Origin: Nautilus pompilius
Taxonomy: Eukaryota > Mollusca > Cephalopoda > Nautilida > Nautilidae
DNA: 64,000 nt
Assembly: GCA_018389105.1 (NCBI GenBank)
Contig: JACATO010001107.1
Coordinates: 124,001 to 188,000 of the forward strand
Direction: 5' to 3'
Numbering within the stretch: the first letter of the stretch is position 1; each line of letters starts with the position of its first letter. Positions 60,001-64,000 of this stretch are shown here, piece by piece. The notes below the pieces were generated by a model. It had not been told where the DNA came from, searched no databases, and was given only the letters and a program-made list of their open reading frames with translations. Both the position numbers and the translations under genes were made by a program.

Positions 60001-62519
60001 AATAAGTTTTAACATAAACATTAATTGATTAATATTGTAACACTTATTTTGGTGCTTAAATATCCACAAATTAATTTAACTAAATAAAAACAGTACATTT
60101 TCAGTGTGTGTGTGCTCTTAAATTAGTGAACTTTTAGACATTTACCGAACTTTCCTTTTTTCTTATTCTCTGGATGTGCTGCTATGTTAAGTTAGAGGAA
60201 CTTACATTTGGAATTTCCCTCTCATTCAGGATATGAGACATTCTAATGGTGTATATCCAATCTTGAGAGACAATGCTGAAAGTTGTAATAATATTGAGTT
60301 GATGCTACTGTTTTTTAATATTATATTCTTATTGGTAAGCACATTCTATTTATTCTTAATATGCACAGTAAATAAATTCATTAACGCTAATAATATTAGA
60401 CAGACAAAAATTTGGACTGCCTTTATCATCCTTGATAAAAGCAGACAGAATATGTAAGTTACACCTTTAGGTTATTTCCATGTCATTTCAAGTTTCTGTT
60501 CATATGTAAATTTAAAGTCTTTTTGGATACTGGACTGCCGAAGTTAAGGGCCTCAAGTTCAGTTACTGGCAAGAAGCTGCCTAGTTTAGTATACCTCCTT
60601 TGGCATGTGTTTCCTTGATATTATTCACCAGCCAGTCACATAGGTTTCCTCCCACATCTAAAAAAATGAAGAGTTTGAATGTCTCCTGTCTGTGGACATT
60701 TTGTGCTGTTGCGAAAATTCATTTGAGGCTGTAAATAAAGAATGAAACTGAAAAACAGCTACTGCATGCTTAATTGATAATAGATACACAAATATAAGGA
60801 ATCAGAGGGGTTTGTTGGAAATTACACTGGGGGTGTTTAAATGCTTCATTACATAAAGCTTCCATGATCGAAGAAAAAGATAGGATGCATGTGTCAATCT
60901 TTCAAAATCACTTACCCTGTCTGCCTCCAGTAACTGGTTGAGTAAATGATTTTATGCCATTACCATATGATGAATAGAAGACCATCAAAATCTCTTATAA
61001 ATCTTATACATGCCCTCTTTTTGGACATTGTCCACAAATAGTATTAATCCGATGGATTCTTTTTTATAATTTATTTTATATTAGCACAAAAGCACCTGTA
61101 GACCACCCATGGTAATCAAAGTTTATCATTCTAGTTAAATTTCTATTTTATCGCCTCTCCTTTCAAACATATTTCATTGGGAACAGAGGAACTAGAACCA
61201 GTGAAGTTTTACTATGTATGGCATGATTTAGCTTACACAAGTCCCTGTTGGTTTTGAGAATGCATCTCTGTCTTTGACTTTTTAGCATATCATTTAATAT
61301 AACCTTCTAATCCCTTCTTTTTTTCACCAGTCTAGTCTATATTAGTAGTTATATTAACCTGGCTGATGATAAAACACTTGCTCTTAGAAACAGTATCCAT
61401 AGTACATTTACCATTTATATAAAACCCACAAAAAATTCTAAATCAGATACTATTTTTTAATCATTACATTCCTGTTAACTTCACTGTATATTTTTTCTTC
61501 ATCTACAAATTTTATTTTGTCAATTTCAATGTCAATATCATATATATAAATTTTTTTAAAATTAAAACTAGGTCCAAGAACTGGCCCCCTGGGGTATACC
61601 ACTAATGACATACAGAATCTCAGACCATAGCATTATCTATCACAACTCAGTAAACTGATATTCAAGTACTAGGGGCATTCAAATGAAACCACCTGTGTAA
61701 AACAGGACTGTTAGGATAAAACACATCTATATTGTTACTTGTATCTGATTCACCTTTGACATTTTTGAGAAACTAACAAATTAGTGAGGCAGGATTTTTC
61801 CTGATCTAAAGTAATGCTGATTGTTGCTAAGTTATTATCATCTAAATTAGCAAGTTTTTCTTTGTACCTCATCCACAATGAAAGTTGTACTAAGCAACCA
61901 GTAATTATTTGGATCACACCATGAAGAAAGATTTATATTTTTCATATATAAAACACGCCAAATTTTATTTGATGGTCTGAATAAACAGAAATTGTTTTTA
62001 CAAATAGTATTTTCATAGAGATGTCACCAGAAGCAGACATTTTGCCATTGGAAAAAAACTGATAGCATCTACAATTTCATGAAACTGGTTGCTTCTCATT
62101 ATTAGATGTGCTCTATAAGTATAGAAACTCTACAATGTCAAGGCATAACTATAGGATTGCAGTCAGTATTTGCTTTGTTTAATGAGTGTAAGCAGCTACT
62201 CTCTTAAGGCTGACAGTTTTTCAGTCCATAAATATTTCACAGTTAATGGCAAATACATCTTATGAATCACCCTATATTTTGGCTTCCTTTTCTTCTCTTT
62301 TAAAAATTTTTTTCTCACCAAGCATTTTGCTAAATATTTCAAAGGTACATTTTGGCAAGTCGGGCCAGATGGTAAACTGAATGAACTTTCAGTTTATCAG
62401 ATATTCAGGCTGCTTTAGTTTTAATTTTAGTAAACTGTCTTAGACAATTATTACTACTACTTTTTGTTTTTTAGCAGGATGACAACTTGGCAAAAGAATC
62501 AGATCAGAAAGTTGCATGA
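22085..62519 (+). CDS. LRRC23: LRRC23, leucine-rich repeat protein of radial spokes (8 coding exons)
   Basis: Coding exons join as 22085-22198, 30433-30545, 33879-34132, 39862-39992, 43706-43842, 45849-45925, 53050-53204 and 62478-62519 (or from 62475). All junctions are GT/AG and keep one frame, giving 1023 nt and 340 residues, close to the 343 of human LRRC23. The protein has an acidic Glu-rich N terminus (residues 1-38), a lead-in with LLCKTGDGLAHAFVRLDV, a leucine-rich repeat array (about 79-275) and an acidic, probably coiled C-terminal tail. Family-specific segments match well: IHLRFVDIS, EGISHP, VTGLDP, LRGNKLE, LHLRDNQ and RLDKEEF. From family knowledge, LRRC23 is a component of axonemal radial spokes (RS3 head region) needed for sperm and ciliary motility, related to Chlamydomonas RSP15. 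The start is the first in-frame ATG after an in-frame stop at 22007-22009 and has ACC before it. No break or missing repeat is visible. Confidence 0.93.
23799..23812. promoter_or_regulatory. X-box-like motif in LRRC23 intron 1
   Basis: ATTTCCATGGTAAC has one perfect half-site, 1.6 kb inside intron 1. It could be an intronic enhancer site or chance. Confidence 0.25.
24315..24500 (-). mobile_element. SINE 3' fragment
   Basis: It shares with 27722-28090 the order TTTCTC-AATGGCAGTACTCA, ATTGTTTATA and TGATGATGG. It is 5'-truncated and diverged. Confidence 0.45.
27722..28090 (-). mobile_element. tRNA-derived SINE with readable A and B boxes
   Basis: Read on the - strand, the head shows an A-box-like AATCGAGCGGTAGAC and a B-box-like AGAGTTCAAATCCTG, then TTTGGTGTACTCC and a core related to the other copies. 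The distal part matches the fragment at 24315-24500. Open frames across it are not genes. Confidence 0.7.
30433..30545 (+). CDS. LRRC23: LRRC23 exon 2 (residues 39-76)
   Basis: A pyrimidine-rich tract ending TTCCAG precedes GAAACTCCAGAC. The exon reads ETPDNPLSSEIIAENISL then LCKTGDGLAHAFVRLDVHE, the conserved block just before the repeats in this family. The donor is TG before GTAGAT, so residue 76 (Cys, TGC) is split with exon 3. Confidence 0.92.
30546..33878 (+). other. LRRC23 intron 2
   Basis: 3.3 kb. It contains a SINE at 32570. The stretch 31020-31680 has somewhat more complex sequence and an open - strand frame (31141-31380), perhaps an old mobile element, with no family recognised. 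Confidence 0.85.
32570..32850 (-). mobile_element. tRNA-derived SINE copy, old
   Basis: The - strand gives a head ending in an altered B box, TTTGGCAAACCTCACTAGCC, a TCTTAACCAGCTGGCC block and ATATCTATAAAATGAAGAAT as the core. The order is the same as in the other copies, though diverged. Confidence 0.55.
33879..34132 (+). CDS. LRRC23: LRRC23 exon 3, start of the leucine-rich repeats (residues 76-161)
   Basis: The acceptor is TTTTCAG before CGAAATTACC. The exon carries about three and a half repeats, with signatures LRFVDISKNQISDISPL, LLTLHAQYN, LQVANFSNNQI and the family block EGISHPLLERL. The donor GTAAGT follows AACT, so the exon ends one base into a Tyr codon. Without splicing, translation would continue CKLQA and stop. 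Confidence 0.94.
34165..34256. mobile_element. Short MITE-like repeat (ATTCAAATGAAA family)
   Basis: The left end TTATTTAAATGAAACTCAAC and right end TTCATTTGAACGCTCCTAGT are rough inverted repeats. The internal block AAATAGCA--ACCACAATGGT recurs at 47125-47175. Confidence 0.5.
34588..34625 (+). repeat. (TG)n microsatellite in intron 3
   Basis: GT dinucleotides interrupted by TATG. Confidence 0.85.
39285..39560 (+). mobile_element. tRNA-derived SINE copy in intron 3
   Basis: The + strand shows a B-box-like GAGTTTGAATCCCAG, then TTTGGTGCACCACC and the best-preserved core TTTCCTCCCACATCTAAAAA followed by TGAAGAACTCTAGTGGAGAC. The same core occurs at 60520 and, reversed, at 53295. Confidence 0.7.
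39862..39992 (+). CDS. LRRC23: LRRC23 exon 4 (residues 161-204)
   Basis: A long T-rich tract and TTTAG lead into ATAATCTCATCG. The split codon makes Tyr-161, then NLIEKVTGLDPIVL and LHVLELRGNKLETTEGL, with KLKSLFL at the end. VTGLDP and the LRGN repeat are close to the vertebrate protein. The donor is GTAAGT after CTA, phase 0. Confidence 0.94.
39993..43705 (+). other. LRRC23 intron 4
   Basis: 3.7 kb, carrying the mariner fossil at 41667. The rest is AT-rich with nothing recognised. Confidence 0.85.
41667..42260 (-). mobile_element. mariner transposase C-terminal fossil
   Basis: The + strand begins with GAGGGACTATCAAAAAGTTC, a typical mariner end. On the - strand a decayed frame reads NNGITLLPHYP, FVPYDFILFSRIKHILK and FQTW. 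It corresponds to the LPHPPYSPDL-P-DF-LFP-LK-LKG-RF region of mariner transposases. Stops and small indels are present and the N-terminal half is not recognisable. Confidence 0.7.
43706..43842 (+). CDS. LRRC23: LRRC23 exon 5 (residues 205-250)
   Basis: The acceptor TTGCAG precedes GCAGCCAATGCT in phase 0. The exon reads AANAITSLKEIDRMEFL, then the repeat core MLHLRDNQLSELDGFSG and FKSLHYINLR. LHLRDNQ followed by a Gly-Phe-Ser block is a hallmark of this family. The donor GTACTT is weaker than usual but the frame into exon 6 is exact. Confidence 0.93.
43843..45848 (+). other. LRRC23 intron 5
   Basis: 2.0 kb, carrying the CR1-like remnant at 44160. The rest is AT-rich. Confidence 0.85.
44160..44625 (-). 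mobile_element. CR1-like LINE remnant (C-terminal end of ORF2)
   Basis: On the - strand, LVCLHLEYGAQVC lies upstream and WNKLPTLVVCADSLNQFKNH downstream. Both are signatures of the end of the reverse-transcriptase ORF in CR1/Jockey-type LINEs (LVRPHLEYG-Q-W; WN-LP-VV-A-S-N-FK). Stops are frequent. Confidence 0.75.
45849..45925 (+). CDS. LRRC23: LRRC23 exon 6, last repeat (residues 250-276)
   Basis: A 77-nt exon between acceptor AACAG and donor GTATGT. It reads (R)GNKISSLKEMEKLECIPFL and KALILS. The Arg-250 and Glu-276 codons are split across its two borders, which fixes both junctions. Confidence 0.92.
46022..46300 (+). mobile_element. tRNA-derived SINE copy in intron 6
   Basis: The + strand head has an A-box-like TGGTTTAGTGGTTAGC and a B-box-like GGTCCTGTGTTCTAGCCCC. 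TTTGGCATACCCTCCTGG and CCTCTCACATCTGAAAAGAA follow. This is the clearest full-length head in the window. Confidence 0.7.
47113..47202. mobile_element. Short MITE-like repeat, second copy
   Basis: ACATTCAAATAAAACTCAGC, AATAGTATCACCATAATGGT and the end GATGCCCTAGTAC parallel the copy at 34165-34256 in the same order. Further ends of this family lie at 52350-52380 and 61668-61692. Confidence 0.5.
47971..48025 (+). repeat. (TTA)n microsatellite in intron 6
   Basis: An uninterrupted ATT/TTA array of about 50 bp. Confidence 0.95.
50720..52029 (-). mobile_element. Tc1-like element, both ends present, transposase decayed
   Basis: GAAATAATTGTGGAAACAAA at 50720 is matched by its inverse at 52012-52029. 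On the - strand, decayed frames in order give a helix-turn-helix region, GTFDDGC, SGTVRY, then KNKLTVNMYRQIL, LDLNKDPI and WMDVEQHP-VI. These fit the order HTH, the MN-Y-IL block, PDLNPIENLW and the C-terminal tail of Tc1 transposases. Stops and frameshifts show the element is dead. It is about 1.3 kb, a normal Tc1 length. Confidence 0.8.
53050..53204 (+). CDS. LRRC23: LRRC23 exon 7, capping region and acidic tail (residues 276-327)
   Basis: The acceptor TTTACAG precedes AGAATCC. The exon starts ENPIAEEDDYRSEVLISL, the typical cap after the last repeat (compare NPC-DET-YR in vertebrates), then LDRLDKEEFTEEEKAEAEE. The donor GTATGA follows TTG in phase 0. Reading on without splicing would add only Val before a stop, so retention of this intron would barely change the protein. 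Confidence 0.93.
53295..53500 (-). mobile_element. tRNA-derived SINE copy just after exon 7
   Basis: The - strand has TTTGACTTAACTTCACTGGCATGG and the core TTTCCTCCCACATCTAACAA. It begins only about 90 bp downstream of the exon 7 donor. Confidence 0.65.
53826..55225 (+). mobile_element. Tigger/pogo-like element, 3' half
   Basis: Decayed frames read AWVTRRL, KVKEYLEKN, a LDN motif (DDE aspartate), PNVKIIFLPLNTTSILQPVD then QGVIEMFKSYY, followed by FLKAYNIKDCIDVIKMSWDE and PEVVNDFKGFP. This is the DDE_1/Tigger catalytic core and C-terminal tail. A frameshift near 54170 and a stop near 54625 break it. Right end: ACGAGGGTTAACTG before TA at 55212-55225, the reverse of the Tigger CAGTTAACCCTCG end. 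The left half is missing. Confidence 0.85.
58895..59310 (-). mobile_element. CR1-like LINE remnant (reverse transcriptase C-terminal part)
   Basis: The - strand gives LARCHLEYVIQA, the HLEYVIQAW motif, followed by decayed counterparts of the K-Q-R-ATK and NL-SL--RR-RGDLI blocks. Indels break every frame. Confidence 0.65.
60520..60740 (+). mobile_element. tRNA-derived SINE copy in intron 7
   Basis: The + strand has TACTGGACTGCCGAAG, TTTAGTATACCTCCTTTGGC, a CACCAGCCAG block and the conserved core TTTCCTCCCACATCTAAAAA. Confidence 0.65.
61040..61650 (-). mobile_element. CR1-like LINE remnant (reverse transcriptase core)
   Basis: On the - strand GIPQG and a shifted LVLIL match the G-PQGSVLGP-LFL motif. 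IDIEIDKIKFVDEEKIY follows, the YINDI-----K-FADDTK region, with the catalytic F-A-D-D altered to F-V-D-E. It is clearly inactive. Confidence 0.7.
62475..62519 (+). CDS. LRRC23: LRRC23 exon 8, terminal coding exon (13 or 14 codons)
   Basis: Exon 7 ends in phase 0. Here a T-rich tract ends TTAGCAG and then opens DDNLAKESDQKVA and TGA at 62517-62519. The tandem NAGNAG acceptor allows entry at 62475 (adding Gln) or at 62478. The C terminus is poorly conserved in this family, so assignment rests on frame, distance and acceptor quality rather than similarity. The 9.3-kb upstream intron could hide another last exon. Confidence 0.6.
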   Translation, partial: QDDNLAKESDQKVA

Positions 62520-64000
62520 TTAAGGCAGGTGAGAAAGAGTGCAGGTGCCTTTGGTTATTTTTCAGTCAGCCATTGACTGACAGATGTTAAAAGTACTTAC
62601 TGCCCTTTTGTCTGATTGTCCTGTACGCATCCCAGCAAAGTGCAAGAATGTCAACAGTCTGCAGGATAAGTTGCTAAGTTTTAAAGATGTATGGATTTGA
62701 TGTTTTAAAAATACAATCTTTTGTGTTCATATTTTTCATTAAAATTATTTTGTTATTTCATTTTCATTTTAAAGTTTGTATTGAAGACTTTAGGCTAACA
62801 TAAAACAAATATGTGCAGTTTTAATCTTGATACACGTTTCCTCCATCACAGAGTTAATCTGATTATTGCTTTATAACAAAAAATCAATGGTGGAAGCTTG
62901 TGTTAGATGACAGCAGGCAGCCCAGTCAGCTTAGGGAGGTGATTGGCTCAAGTGTCAACATGGCTTAATGTTAGAAAATAATTTTTATCAATAGAATTCT
63001 AGATAAGTGGAATAAATGACCAGTGGTAGTTCTTGATTGTTTTAGAGTAAACCAGTTTGAAAATCAAAATTTATAGGCATTTCTTTTTCTGGAAATCTTG
63101 TATAAGCCATACTAATTTCCTGCGATCTTATAGCAACTAACTTAACTTGTGTAAAATGCCTAGGCCTAAATCCCTCTTTATAATATGTGAAAAAAATCTA
63201 AAGTTGCTTTTCAAAGTATATCTTGTATTTTTTATCTTGCGCTGCTTTTCATTATTTTATAAAGGAAAGAGAGAGAAGAAATTGATTTGTTTAATTCCAC
63301 AGAGCTGCTGTAAAATTCAAATACAACACTACTCCCTGTCCAATAATGGTTTTCTGAAGTTAATGAATGAATAATCTGTTCTTGTCAACAGATAAAAAGG
63401 TAAACCAATCTCATAAGGAATATAGTTTGAAGTGATACAAGAATTGATTATTTATTTATCAGTTTAATCTGCAATCAAATGATGATTGCTGAGGTAGAGA
63501 ATCAAATGGATGACAAAGATGCCTTTAAAGATGTCAAATGACTGACTTATTATTGTTTTTTATTTTATCTATAATAATAATAATAATAATATAATAATAA
63601 TAATAATATATCCTTAATCAGGTGCAAAGTTGATCTAATATATTCTATTGCATTTTTTTAATTACAGCTTGTGATTTAAACAGTAAGTCCATATACAATC
63701 TTTTAGCTTGATCAGCCCTTTTCTCTCTGGACAGTCATTAATATGTTAACTTTAGTGCTGTCAGAAACATAAGAACCAATACAAGCTTTCCACATATGAT
63801 TCATACTGAAGCAAGACAATAGTCTACTTGCATTTTTTTCCTTTATGAAGCAATATAACCTACAGGGAGAAGTTTATTGTGCCACTTTCAAAAAAGAATT
63901 TTTTGTAAAATAAAAATGCAAATGTATTAAGGATGAAATAAAGATCAAAGAGGTTTTCTTGCACTACTTTATGATAGGGTTAGATCAAATGATGCTGCAG
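62520..64000 (+). other. Putative LRRC23 3' UTR and downstream sequence
   Basis: After the stop the sequence is AT-rich with no further repeat-protein coding. Poly(A)-signal candidates are ATTAAA at 62738-62743, AATAAA at 63011-63016 and AATAAA at 63937-63942. A consensus-like donor (GCAG before GTGAG at about 62530) just after the stop means the UTR could itself be spliced. An (ATA)n tract lies at 63572-63608. No second gene is visible. Confidence 0.4.
63572..63608 (+). repeat. (ATA)n microsatellite
   Basis: A short AAT/ATA array with one slip, downstream of the LRRC23 stop. Confidence 0.9.

Larger units (their letters stand above)
53205..62474 (+). other. LRRC23 intron 7
   Basis: 9.3 kb and the longest intron. 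It contains SINEs at 53295 and 60520, the Tigger half-element at 53826 and CR1-like remnants at 58895 and 61040. The block 57030-57250 is less AT-rich and may be another repeat, unassigned. Confidence 0.75.

Overview
This window is animal nuclear DNA, AT-rich with large introns. It carries one gene I can identify with confidence: an intact, eight-exon orthologue of LRRC23 on the + strand (start codon 22085, stop codon ending 62519, 340 or 341 residues). LRRC23 is a leucine-rich-repeat protein of the radial spokes of motile cilia and sperm flagella. The organism is probably a lophotrochozoan, most likely a mollusc and plausibly a cephalopod. That is an inference from kilobase introns, repeated tRNA-derived SINEs, Tc1/mariner/Tigger and CR1-type fossils and long GA arrays. 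No sequence here proves the taxon.

Layout. Positions 1-19000 are AT-rich with no recognised gene. They hold microsatellites, two SINE copies, a 237-bp mariner-type MITE with perfect inverted ends, a GA-rich minisatellite and a miRNA-like hairpin at 5634-5705. Two exon-like blocks on the - strand (18018-18086 and 11516-11687) hint at a divergent gene, at low confidence. Positions 19000-22200 form a GC-rich promoter region with polypurine and G-quadruplex-type tracts, several RFX X-box-like sites and a nearly perfect 0.67-kb tandem duplication. Each copy of the duplication carries a TATA-like motif and an X-box. Exon 1 of LRRC23 follows at once.

Positions 22199-62474 are the introns of LRRC23 with seven further exons. 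The introns are loaded with old mobile elements: a Tc1-like element with both ends, the 3' half of a Tigger/pogo element, a mariner C-terminal fragment, three CR1-like reverse-transcriptase remnants and six longer SINE copies plus one SINE fragment. Five of the six protein-coding fossils lie antisense to LRRC23. The last exon codes for only 13 or 14 residues and has a tandem NAGNAG acceptor.

The best-supported story is a ciliary gene whose promoter region carries RFX-type X-boxes and has recently been duplicated, or duplicated in assembly. I found no evidence for a wholly new biological system. The hairpin at 5634, the duplicated X-box segment and the possible divergent gene deserve the first checks.
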